From the NCBI GenBank assembly GCA_023395615.1, contig JAEWYP010000024.1:24251-88250 (forward strand): 64,000 nucleotides of DNA, given 5' to 3'. Every line of letters starts with the position of its first letter. Position 1 is the first letter of the stretch. Both the position numbers and the translations under genes were made by a program. Below are positions 16,889 to 24,323 of this stretch, one piece after another. This DNA is from Bacillota bacterium. Its GTDB lineage: Bacteria > Bacillota > Clostridia > Christensenellales > Aristaeellaceae. The notes under the pieces are model-generated. The model did not search any database, was not told where the DNA came from, and was given only the letters and a program-made list of their open reading frames with translations.

Positions 16889-17251
16889 TTATTCGGTAAC
16901 ATGGTCGATGCCCTGTCCCAAAATGGTTCGCACGTGATCGTCCGCAAGGGCATAGAATACCGTCTTGCCATCGCGGCGGGCCGATACCAGTTTGCTGCGC
17001 TTCAGCAGCGCCAGCTGGTGGGAAATCGCGCTCTGGCTCATCCCAAGGAGTGTTGCGATGTCGCATACGCACATCTCGTTGGCAAACAGACAGTACAGGA
17101 TGCGGATGCGTGTTGAATCCCCGAAAAGCTTGAACAGCTCGCTGAGGTCAAACAGCGTGTCCTCGTCGGGCATCACATCGGCAACACGGTCTACAACATC
17201 CGCGTGGACACATACGAATTCGCACTTCGGGGCTTCGGGAGGCGCTACCAC
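16889..17251 (-). CDS. ArsR/SmtB-family metal repressor (CadC-like)
   Basis: A 120-residue winged-helix repressor that leaves DNA when it binds metal. It carries the CadC-type alpha3N ligands, two N-terminal cysteines (C10, C14 in KCEFVCVH) and C61/C63 in the MCVCD recognition-helix region. It also keeps a full SmtB-like alpha5 set, D104, H106, H117 and E120, in DDHVRTILGQGIDHVTE. Both sites are known from CadC and SmtB; here both look complete. The start is GTG 17251, with AAGGAG nine bases upstream inside the operator region. It is the first gene of the efflux operon and probably self-regulating. Confidence 0.93.
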   Translation of the reverse strand: MVAPPEAPKCEFVCVHADVVDRVADVMPDEDTLFDLSELFKLFGDSTRIRILYCLFANEMCVCDIATLLGMSQSAISHQLALLKRSKLVSARRDGKTVFYALADDHVRTILGQGIDHVTE

Positions 17252-17266
17252 GTTCCATCACTCCTT

Positions 17267-17288
17267 CATATGAACAACCGTTCATATG
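17267..17288. promoter_or_regulatory. ArsR/SmtB-type operator of the metal-efflux operon
   Basis: CATATGAA (17267-17274), a six-base centre, then TTCATATG (17281-17288): a perfect 8-base inverted repeat of the ATATGAAC..GTTCATAT type. It lies just downstream of the minus-10 box and covers the arsR ribosome-binding region. Confidence 0.85.
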
Positions 17289-17289
17289 T

Positions 17290-17318
17290 ATAATAGTCAA
17301 ATAGAGACATCCTGTCAA
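17290..17318 (-). promoter_or_regulatory. Promoter of the metal-efflux operon
   Basis: On the minus strand TTGACA (17318-17313), 17 bases, then TATTAT (17295-17290), directly adjoining the inverted-repeat operator. Confidence 0.85.
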
Positions 17319-17338
17319 GAGGGGCAGGCAGAAAAATA

Positions 17339-17881
17339 TCAGAGTTTGTTTGTTTTTTCCGTCGCGCATTGCCACAGCGGTTTCCACGCGGCGATGAGCG
17401 TTTCGAGCGTGCACCGCGCGTTTGCAGGGCTGGTGGAAGGCAAAGCGATCATCGGCAAGCCGGTTTGCGGCTGGCTCCAGCGGCGATACAGCGCGGCGGC
17501 GGTCTGGCCGTTGGCGAAAACCGCGCGGATGGGGGCCTGCCCGAGCAGTTCCGACAGATCGTTGGGCACGGGGTTGCGGATGCTTCCGTCCGCGCTGCCC
17601 GCGATATCGCAGGAGGCCAGCACATCCCAGAGCGCGACATGATGGGTAAGCAGTAATGCAGTCTTTTCTTCAACCGAAGAAGGTACCACCGTGCCAAACA
17701 GCGCAGCCAGCACAGGCCAGAAGTGGTTTTGGGGGTGTCCATAATAAAAAGCGTTTGCACGCGACTGCACGGAAGGAAAGGTACCCAGTACCAGCACGCG
17801 GGAAGTGGAATCAAATACCGGGGCGAACGGATGATGAATGGCCAGATATTGTTGCGCCGTACAACCCACCTCGTTTCTCAC
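17339..17881 (-). CDS. Hypoxanthine-DNA (deoxyinosine) glycosylase, UDG superfamily
   Basis: Removes deaminated bases, probably hypoxanthine, from DNA. The 180 residues belong to the uracil-DNA glycosylase superfamily, seen in HHPFAPVFDSTSRVLVLGTF, FPSVQSRANAFYYGHPQNHF (the YYGHPQN water-activating loop) and the late ALPSTSPAN motif. The pattern matches the TIGR04274-type deoxyinosine glycosylase rather than Mug. The start is uncertain: GTG 17881 has no good ribosome-binding site, and the family usually begins close to the HHPF motif, so a start a few codons later is possible. The gene is divergent from dnaK. Confidence 0.82.
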   Translation of the reverse strand: MRNEVGCTAQQYLAIHHPFAPVFDSTSRVLVLGTFPSVQSRANAFYYGHPQNHFWPVLAALFGTVVPSSVEEKTALLLTHHVALWDVLASCDIAGSADGSIRNPVPNDLSELLGQAPIRAVFANGQTAAALYRRWSQPQTGLPMIALPSTSPANARCTLETLIAAWKPLWQCATEKTNKL

Positions 17882-17928
17882 TCGGAATTAGTTCAACACG
17901 GAATTAATTATTCCCTTTTTAAACATTT

Positions 17929-17944
17929 GTCAGACAAGTCTGAC
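17929..17944. promoter_or_regulatory. Perfect inverted repeat upstream of dnaK
   Basis: GTCAGAC-AA-GTCTGAC lies about 50 bases upstream of the likely dnaK promoter. It is not a CIRCE element; no TTAGCACTC/GAGTGCTAA pair is present in 17882-18042. It could bind a dimeric regulator. Confidence 0.45.
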
Positions 17945-17979
17945 CATTGTTCACGGTTTGTCCATATTTGGGTTAACGA

Positions 17980-18008
17980 TTGCTCACGATTTTCGTATAT
18001 GATAACAT
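17980..18008 (+). promoter_or_regulatory. Possible promoter of the dnaK group
   Basis: TTGCTC (17980-17985), 17 bases, TAACAT (18003-18008). Both boxes deviate from consensus. Confidence 0.4.
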
Positions 18009-18042
18009 AGTCAGGGTATATTCCCGGCAAGGAGGGAACCAT

Positions 18043-19836
18043 ATGGCAAGAACGATCGGCATCGACCTGGGAACCACAAATTCCTGCGTCGCTTTTCTAG
18101 AAAACGGGGATCCCGTTGTGATCCCGAATGCCGAGGGCGGCCGAACCACGCCGTCCGTCGTTGCTTTTACGAAGGATGGGGAACGCATTGTGGGTAGCGC
18201 CGCCAAGCGGCAGGCTGTCACCAACAGTGAACGGACCATTTCCAGTATCAAACGGGAGATGGGCACCGACAATCGGGTGAAAATCGACGGTAAAGCTTAT
18301 ACTCCGCAGGAGATCAGCGCGATGATCCTGCAAAAACTGAAGGCCGACGCAGAAGCCTATCTGGGAGAAAAGGTGACTGACGCGGTGATTACCGTGCCCG
18401 CCTATTTCAGCGACAGCCAGCGGCAGGCAACGAAAGACGCGGGAAAAATTGCGGGCCTGAATGTACTGCGCATTGTGAACGAACCCACCGCCGCCGCGCT
18501 GGCCTATGGCGCGGATAAGGGCGAAAACATGAAGGTGATGGTATACGACCTGGGCGGCGGCACCTTCGACGTGAGCATCCTGGAGATCAACCACGACGTA
18601 ATCGAGGTGCTTGCAACTGCGGGCAACAATCGTCTGGGTGGGGACGACTTCGACCGCTGTGTGGCTAACTGGCTGCTGGAAGAGTTTCAGAAAAAAGAAA
18701 AAATCGACCTCACCCGCGACCCCACCGCAATGCAGCGCATCCGGGAAGCTGCCGAAAAGGCGAAGATCGAACTGAGCAGCGCTACCACGACGACCATCAG
18801 TCTGCCGTTTATTGCAAATGGCCGGGATGGTGCGAAGCACCTGGAGATTGAACTGACCCGGGCAAAATTCGATGACCTGACGCGCAGCCTCGTGGACGCG
18901 ACCACAGGCCCTGTAAAACAGGCCATGAGCGATGCGGGACTGACCTCCTCGCAGATCGGGCGGGTGCTTCTGGTGGGCGGCAGCACCCGCATACCCGCCG
19001 TGCAGGAAGCCGTGAAGCGCTTAACCGGACAGGAGCCCAGCAAGGGGATTAACCCGGACGAATGCGTGGCTATGGGCGCGACGCTTCAGGGCGGCGTGCT
19101 GCAGGGACAGGTAACAGGTCTGCTGCTGTTGGACGTTACCCCGCTTTCGCTGGGCGTTGAGACGGTGGGGGATGTGTTCAGCCGGATCATTGACCGGAAT
19201 ACCCCGATCCCCGTAAAGCGCAGCCAGGTGTTTACCACGGCGGCGAATTTCCAGACGCAGGTTGAGATTCACGTCTTGCAGGGCGAGCGGGAAATTGCCA
19301 GCTATAATAAGACGCTGGGAAAATTCAAACTCACCGGTATTCGCCGGGCGATGCGCGGCATCCCGCAGATTGAAGTTACCTTTGCTATCGACGCTAACGG
19401 CATTGTCAACGTGTCCGCCAAAGACCTGGGAACGGGGCGGTATCAGGAAATTGTGCTGACGCAGAGCTCCAACATGTCTTCCGCCGAGATTGATCAGGCG
19501 GTGCGGGACGCGGAACGTTACGCCGCCGATGACCGGCAGCGCAAGCAAAGCGCGGAACTGCGCAACCGCGGCGAACAGCTCTGCTACGAAGCCAAAAGCG
19601 CCATGCGGAAGCTGAAGCCGGAGGACAAGGATCGCGTGGAAGCCCTGCGCAAGCGCACCCAGCAGGCTCTGGACGACAAGGATGATAACGCGCTTCGCGA
19701 CGCAAGCGCGGAGCTTGAGCAGGCGCTGGCCGCTGCCGGACGATATGTGGGGGAAACAGGGGAGAACGCGGCGGAAGACGGTGCGATGGACGCGGAGTTT
19801 ACCTCGGCGGAGAACAAGGGAAAAGAACGCCCCTGA
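18043..19836 (+). CDS. dnaK: Hsp70 chaperone DnaK (possibly a second copy)
   Basis: An ATP-driven chaperone of 597 residues. The nucleotide domain has IGIDLGTTNSCVAF, VNEPTAAALAYG, DLGGGTFDVSIL and GGSTRIPAVQ. The interdomain linker and substrate domain start at LLLDVTPLSLGVET, then FTTAANFQTQVEIHVLQGER. The helical lid is present, and the tail ends in KGKERP without EEVD. It is not next to hrcA, grpE or a canonical dnaJ and lacks CIRCE. Instead it precedes a DUF5685 gene and an unusual J-protein, so it may be a dedicated paralog rather than the housekeeping copy. ATG 18043 follows AAGGAGGGAACC. Confidence 0.93.
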   Translation: MARTIGIDLGTTNSCVAFLENGDPVVIPNAEGGRTTPSVVAFTKDGERIVGSAAKRQAVTNSERTISSIKREMGTDNRVKIDGKAYTPQEISAMILQKLKADAEAYLGEKVTDAVITVPAYFSDSQRQATKDAGKIAGLNVLRIVNEPTAAALAYGADKGENMKVMVYDLGGGTFDVSILEINHDVIEVLATAGNNRLGGDDFDRCVANWLLEEFQKKEKIDLTRDPTAMQRIREAAEKAKIELSSATTTTISLPFIANGRDGAKHLEIELTRAKFDDLTRSLVDATTGPVKQAMSDAGLTSSQIGRVLLVGGSTRIPAVQEAVKRLTGQEPSKGINPDECVAMGATLQGGVLQGQVTGLLLLDVTPLSLGVETVGDVFSRIIDRNTPIPVKRSQVFTTAANFQTQVEIHVLQGEREIASYNKTLGKFKLTGIRRAMRGIPQIEVTFAIDANGIVNVSAKDLGTGRYQEIVLTQSSNMSSAEIDQAVRDAERYAADDRQRKQSAELRNRGEQLCYEAKSAMRKLKPEDKDRVEALRKRTQQALDDKDDNALRDASAELEQALAAAGRYVGETGENAAEDGAMDAEFTSAENKGKERP

Positions 19837-19863
19837 TCACCGTGATGATACGGAGGGATGCCC

Positions 19864-20733
19864 ATGTTCGGATATGTTACCATCAACCCGGCGGAGCTGG
19901 GAGAACGCAGCCGAAACCGCTATCAGGCGTATTACTGCGGCATGTGCCGCACACTAATGCACCGATATGGCAACCTTGGACGGATCACGCTGAGCAACGA
20001 CATGACGTTCTTGCTGGTGCTGTTAAGCTCCCTGTACGAGCCGGAAGAAACGCTCAGCAAAGGACGTTGCCTGCCGCATCCGATCCGGGAACGGGAGTAT
20101 TTAGAGAACGAGCTGAGCGACTACTGCGCGGATATGAATATTGCGTTGGCTTACCATAAATGCCGCGACGACTGGAACGACGAGCACAGTCTGGCGGGCA
20201 GGGCAGAAGCCGGATTGTTGGAAAAGGCATATCGGCAGGTGGAAAACCGATACCCGGAAAAGTGCGCGGCCATTGAAAAATGTCTCAAGGATATCGGCAA
20301 GCTGGAACAGGAAAATTGCCTGGAACCGGATGCGCCCGCCAACCTGACGGCGCGGATGCTGGGCGAGGTGTTTGTATACCGGGGTGATTACTGGTCGGTT
20401 CCGTTGCGTACGCTTGGCGAGGGCCTGGGGCGATTCATCTATCTGATGGATGCATACGAAGACCTGTCGGCGGATCTGCGGCGAAAGCGTTATAATCCGC
20501 TGGCGCAGTACGCCAAATCGCCGGTTTATGAAACCCTTATCAAGGACAGTCTGACAATGGTAATTGCGGAATGTACGCAGGCATTTGAGCTTTTACCCCT
20601 TGTGCAGGATGTGGAAATTTTGCGCAACATTCTATATTCGGGCGTATGGGTGCGTTACCGGCAAAAGCAGGAAAAACCCAAACGCGAACAGGCGAAACTA
20701 AGGGAGAGTGACCATGAACAGAGACCCGTATGA
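19864..20733 (+). CDS. DUF5685-family protein
   Basis: A 289-residue protein of unknown function, recognised from the DUF5685 start (FGYVTINPAELGERSRNRYQ), C25/C28 in YYCGMCRTL, SNDMTFLLVLLSSLYEP, and the YHKCRDDWNDEHS segment followed by the LYLMDAYED-like FIYLMDAYEDLSADL. These alpha-helical features with Asp-rich motifs recall a metal-dependent helical enzyme, but no catalytic role is known. ATG 19864 is preferred over 19858 because CGGAGGG lies 6 bases upstream of it. The gene is 27 bases after dnaK and overlaps the J-protein gene by 20 bases, which suggests that the three act together. Confidence 0.8.
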   Translation: MFGYVTINPAELGERSRNRYQAYYCGMCRTLMHRYGNLGRITLSNDMTFLLVLLSSLYEPEETLSKGRCLPHPIREREYLENELSDYCADMNIALAYHKCRDDWNDEHSLAGRAEAGLLEKAYRQVENRYPEKCAAIEKCLKDIGKLEQENCLEPDAPANLTARMLGEVFVYRGDYWSVPLRTLGEGLGRFIYLMDAYEDLSADLRRKRYNPLAQYAKSPVYETLIKDSLTMVIAECTQAFELLPLVQDVEILRNILYSGVWVRYRQKQEKPKREQAKLRESDHEQRPV

Positions 20734-21502
20734 GGTGCTGGGCGTATCCCCGAACGCCACGGATGACGAAATCAAAGCGGCTTATCGGAAGCTTGCCAAA
20801 AAGTATCATCCGGATTTAAACGGGGGAAGCGCACAGGCCGAGGCGAAGATGAAGGAAGTAAACGAGGCGTATACTCTGCTGGTGAAAAACAAGGGGCAGG
20901 GTTACAGTCACAGTTACGGAAGCGGGTCCTCTTCCGGCGGTTCATACGACAACGCAGGCGGCTATGGCAGTTATGGCAGCTCCGGAAGCGGATACGGTAC
21001 AGGCGGATATGGCGGAGGCAATCAGGGCGGCTATGGCGGTGACTTTGATCCGTTCGGATTCGGAGATTTTTTCCGCCAGGCACAGCAACAGCAGGCTTAC
21101 CGGGGCAACCAGACCACCTACACGGAGTACGATCCGTTGCTTAAAAACGTGGAGGACGCGGTACTTGATCGCGAATATGAACGGGCCGCTCAACTGCTGG
21201 CATCCATTCGGGATCGCCGCGCCGCCTGGTACTACTGGAGCGCGCGGGTGAACGTCGGTTTGGGCAATCGCGTGGCGGCGCTGAACTACGCGCGTACGGC
21301 GGTGGAAATGGCGCCGGATGAACCGGCATTTCGGGAACTGTTGTCCGGGCTGAACGCGAATGGGCAAAATTACCGTCGATACGGCTCTTCACGAGGGTTT
21401 ACGGGCGCATTATGTGACAACCCCTGCATATCTTTGTTAATCGCGAATTTGTTATGTAATTGCTGTTGTCTGGGCGGTCGCGGCGGAGCATACTGCTGCT
21501 GA
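20714..21502 (+). CDS. J-domain co-chaperone with Gly/Ser/Tyr-rich linker and cysteine-rich tail
   Basis: A 262-residue protein that should stimulate the ATPase of the neighbouring DnaK. The J domain (residues 3-60) contains the essential HPD at 32-34 (KKYHPDLNGG). A low-complexity Gly/Ser/Tyr linker covers about 62-115. A helical TPR-like stretch follows (ERAAQLLASIRDRR, then WYYWSARVNVGLGNRVAALN). The last 30 residues are hydrophobic with eight cysteines, including CNCCC and a terminal CC. There is no DnaJ zinc finger, so this is a type III J-protein. The tail resembles the string of eukaryotic cysteine-string proteins and may anchor to membrane or bind metal (inference). ATG 20714 follows AGGGAGAG. 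Confidence 0.88.
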   Translation: MNRDPYEVLGVSPNATDDEIKAAYRKLAKKYHPDLNGGSAQAEAKMKEVNEAYTLLVKNKGQGYSHSYGSGSSSGGSYDNAGGYGSYGSSGSGYGTGGYGGGNQGGYGGDFDPFGFGDFFRQAQQQQAYRGNQTTYTEYDPLLKNVEDAVLDREYERAAQLLASIRDRRAAWYYWSARVNVGLGNRVAALNYARTAVEMAPDEPAFRELLSGLNANGQNYRRYGSSRGFTGALCDNPCISLLIANLLCNCCCLGGRGGAYCC

Positions 21503-21599
21503 TCACGGCAATGGAATTCGAACCTGACCCATGCGATGCGGTTAAATAGCTTATGGAAAACGGTGCGCGAACGAGTGCACCGAAGGAGGAGGAAACCTT

Positions 21600-22013
21600 A
21601 TGTCCTTTTGGGAAAAGATCAAGCAGACTTTTCGTACGTTTATGTCCGGCAGGCACGGTGTAGATCAGCTTTCAGTTGCCATGGTATGGGCGGGACTGGT
21701 GATATACATTTTGTCCGCCATATTTAACTCCGGCCTGTTGGCTATTATTTCCCTTGCGGTATACGTGTATACCCTTTTCCGCATCTTTTCCCGCAAGGAG
21801 CAGAAACGCCGGGAAGAAAACCGCCGTTACATGGACTGGACCGGCAAAATGACCACGGGTTTCAAACAGGCGCGTACGCGGTTTAAGAACCGCAAGCAAT
21901 ATAAGTACTTCCGTTGCCCCAACTGCAAGGCGTGGTTGCGTCTGCCGCGGGGTGCGGGTGTGGTTACGGTGACCTGTGGGCGCTGCCACAACAACTTTAC
22001 CCAGAAGGCATAA
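21600..22013 (+). CDS. Small membrane protein with C-terminal zinc ribbon
   Basis: A 137-residue protein of unknown function. The N-terminal third has two adjacent hydrophobic helices (about residues 26-60, VAMVWAGLVIYILSAIF then LAIISLAVYVYTLF). A strongly basic cytosolic segment follows (RKEQKRREENRR), and a zinc ribbon (FRCPNCKAWLRLPRG with CGRCHNNF) closes the protein. The layout, two helices plus a ribbon, occurs in small clostridial proteins without assigned role. ATG 21600 follows GAAGGAGGAGG. The gene lies 97 bases after the J-protein and ends before a hairpin terminator, so it may be the last member of the dnaK group. Confidence 0.75.
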   Translation: MSFWEKIKQTFRTFMSGRHGVDQLSVAMVWAGLVIYILSAIFNSGLLAIISLAVYVYTLFRIFSRKEQKRREENRRYMDWTGKMTTGFKQARTRFKNRKQYKYFRCPNCKAWLRLPRGAGVVTVTCGRCHNNFTQKA

Positions 22014-22062
22014 CGCCGGCAGGTATATGGGGCGGAAATGGCGATCACTTTATTGAAATTCC

Positions 22063-22090
22063 AGGGGCGCGACGGTGTCGCGCCTCTTTG
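22063..22090 (+). terminator. Terminator after the zinc-ribbon gene
   Basis: GGCGCGAC (22066-22073) and GTCGCGCC (22077-22084) form a tight hairpin followed by TCTTTG. Confidence 0.7.
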
Positions 22091-22198
22091 TATAGCACCG
22101 GTGTGGAACCATGGGAAACCCGATGCGATTGGATGCGCGCCGGACGGGTGTTAAAGAAAGTTTCCCCTGTTCGCAAGCAGAAGAAACGCAAACAGGTG

Positions 22199-22227
22199 TT
22201 TCCATTTCGAAAGAAATGTGCTATACT
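22199..22227 (+). promoter_or_regulatory. Promoter of uvrB
   Basis: TTTCCA (22199-22204), 17 bases, TATACT (22222-22227). No GAAC-N4-GTTC box is seen near it. Confidence 0.6.
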
Positions 22228-22256
22228 GTCGGTAACGTCAACGGAAGGAGAACAGC

Positions 22257-24266
22257 ATGAACCGATTTGTGCTGAAAGCGCCCTATCAGGCCAGCGGCGA
22301 CCAGCCCGCCGCTATCGCCAGCCTTGCCGACGGGATACAGAAGGGGCTGAAGGACCAGGTGCTGCTGGGCGTTACCGGCAGCGGCAAAACATTTACCATG
22401 GCGTCGATTATCGAGCGGGTGCAGAAACCCACGCTGGTCATCGCCCATAACAAAACACTGGCGGCCCAGCTGTGCAGCGAGTTCCGGGCTTTCTTCCCGG
22501 ACAGCGCGGTGGAGTATTTCGTGAGCTATTACGATTACTACCAGCCGGAAGCCTACATTGCCTCGACCGATACCTATATCGAAAAGGACGCTTCCATCAA
22601 CGAAGAAATCGACCGACTGCGCCACAGCGCCACCGCCGCGGTGCGCGAGCGCAGCGACGTGATTATCGTGGCAAGCGTAAGCTGCATCTACTCCATGGGC
22701 GACCCCAGCGAGTATGAAGGCATGATGGTCAGCATGCGGCCGGGTATGCGGATGAGTCGGGATCAGTTGATTGACCGGCTGATTGAAATCCAGTATACCC
22801 GCAATGATTTCGAATTCACGCGCGGCAGCTTCCGCGTACGGGGCGACGTGTTGGAAATCATCCCGGCGAACGAACGGGAACATGCGCTGAGGATTGAGTT
22901 TTTCGGAGATGAGATTGAGCGCATTCGGGAAATCGAGGTGGTTACGGGCAACCCGCTGAGCACGCTGGAGCATGCGATGGTTTTTCCTGCCACTCATTAC
23001 GCCATGGATCGGGAAAAGATGGTTTCCCAGCTGGATGTGATCGAACAGGATATGGAGAAGCGTGTGCAGGAACTAACGGACGAGGGCCAGCCGCTGTATG
23101 CGCTGCGCCTGCGCCAGCGCACCCAATACGATCTGGAGATGATGCGGCAGATCGGTTTCTGCACCGGAATCGAAAACTACAGCCGCTATTTTGACGGTCG
23201 GAAGCCCGGCGACGCACCTTACTCCCTGCTGGATTACTTTCCCAAAGATTTTTTGATGTTCATCGACGAAAGCCATGTGACTGTGCCACAGGTACGCGGC
23301 ATGTTCAACGGAGATCGTGCGCGCAAGCAAACGCTGGTGGATTATGGCTTCCGCCTGCCTTCTGCGTTTGATAACCGACCGCTGGTGTTTCAGGAGTTTC
23401 GGGAACGTCAGCACCAGACGGTTTACGTCAGCGCCACACCCGGAGACTACGAACTGGGGATCGCCCAGAATGTGGTGGAACAAATTATCCGGCCTACGGG
23501 GTTATTGGACCCGCAGGTGTTCCTGCGGCCAGCGACCGGGCAGGTGGACGATCTGATTGGGGAAATCCACAAAACGGTAGAAAAGAACGAGCGAGTGCTG
23601 GTCACGACGCTGACCAAACGCATGGCGGAAAGCCTGACGGATTACCTGAAAAACCTCGGCATCCGTGTGCGATACCTGCACAGCGACATCCAGACCATGG
23701 AGCGTACCGAGCTGATCCGCGATCTGCGACTGGGCGAGTTTGACGTGCTGGTGGGCATCAACCTGCTGCGCGAAGGGTTGGATATGCCGGAAGTAAGTCT
23801 GGTTGCTATTCTGGATGCGGATAAGGAAGGGTTCCTGCGCAGCGAAACCTCGCTGATCCAAACCATCGGACGCGCCGCGCGCAACGTGAACGGACGGGTG
23901 ATACTCTACGGCGACACCCTGACGGATAGCATTACCCGCGCCGTGAACGAGACGAATCGTCGCCGTAACCTGCAGGAAGCGTACAACCGCCTGCATGGAA
24001 TCACCCCGCAGAGTGTGAAGAGCACGGTGCAGGCGCTGTTGAAAATTACCAACGACTTTACCGCACCCGGTCAGGAAGAGATGAGCGAGGATGAGCGTCA
24101 GGAGCTGCTGAAAAGCCTTGAAGACCAGATGCTTTCTGCCGCGAAAGGGCTGGATTTTGAGAAGGCGGCTAAACTGCGCGACGAGCTGTTCAGCCTGAAG
24201 GGCGAAACGAAGAACGTACAGAAACCGCAGATGAGAAGAAAACGGCTGAAGAAGCCGCATCGATAA
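22257..24266 (+). CDS. uvrB: Excinuclease ABC subunit B
   Basis: The damage-verifying helicase-like subunit of nucleotide excision repair. The 669 residues have Walker A LGVTGSGKTFTMA, the DNA-clamping beta-hairpin YYDYYQPEAYIASTDTYIEK, the DEAD-like FIDESHVTVPQVRGM, the helicase motif GINLLREGLDMPEVSLVAIL, SLIQTIGRAARNVNG, and a C-terminal UVR domain (LEKQM-like KSLEDQMLSAAKGLDFEKAA) that binds UvrC. ATG 22257 follows GGAAGGAG. uvrA and uvrC are not in the window. It stands alone between terminators. Confidence 0.98.
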   Translation: MNRFVLKAPYQASGDQPAAIASLADGIQKGLKDQVLLGVTGSGKTFTMASIIERVQKPTLVIAHNKTLAAQLCSEFRAFFPDSAVEYFVSYYDYYQPEAYIASTDTYIEKDASINEEIDRLRHSATAAVRERSDVIIVASVSCIYSMGDPSEYEGMMVSMRPGMRMSRDQLIDRLIEIQYTRNDFEFTRGSFRVRGDVLEIIPANEREHALRIEFFGDEIERIREIEVVTGNPLSTLEHAMVFPATHYAMDREKMVSQLDVIEQDMEKRVQELTDEGQPLYALRLRQRTQYDLEMMRQIGFCTGIENYSRYFDGRKPGDAPYSLLDYFPKDFLMFIDESHVTVPQVRGMFNGDRARKQTLVDYGFRLPSAFDNRPLVFQEFRERQHQTVYVSATPGDYELGIAQNVVEQIIRPTGLLDPQVFLRPATGQVDDLIGEIHKTVEKNERVLVTTLTKRMAESLTDYLKNLGIRVRYLHSDIQTMERTELIRDLRLGEFDVLVGINLLREGLDMPEVSLVAILDADKEGFLRSETSLIQTIGRAARNVNGRVILYGDTLTDSITRAVNETNRRRNLQEAYNRLHGITPQSVKSTVQALLKITNDFTAPGQEEMSEDERQELLKSLEDQMLSAAKGLDFEKAAKLRDELFSLKGETKNVQKPQMRRKRLKKPHR

Positions 24267-24270
24267 ACGC

Positions 24271-24310
24271 AAGCGCCGCGACTGCCCCGAATGGGGTAAC
24301 CGCGGCGCTT
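24271..24310. terminator. Stem-loop between convergent uvrB and citrate synthase
   Basis: AAGCGCCGCG (24271-24280) pairs with CGCGGCGCTT (24301-24310), with a nested CCCC/GGGG hairpin in the loop. There is no long U-tract on either side. Confidence 0.6.
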
Positions 24311-24323
24311 GGCATATACGGGT

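Noticed and set aside
17882..18042. CIRCE element for dnaK
   Set aside because: Looked for TTAGCACTC-N9-GAGTGCTAA and did not find it.
22164..22227. Possible SOS box upstream of uvrB
   Set aside because: TGTTCG is present near 22169, but the matching GAAC half at the correct spacing is missing, so it is not a GAAC-N4-GTTC box.
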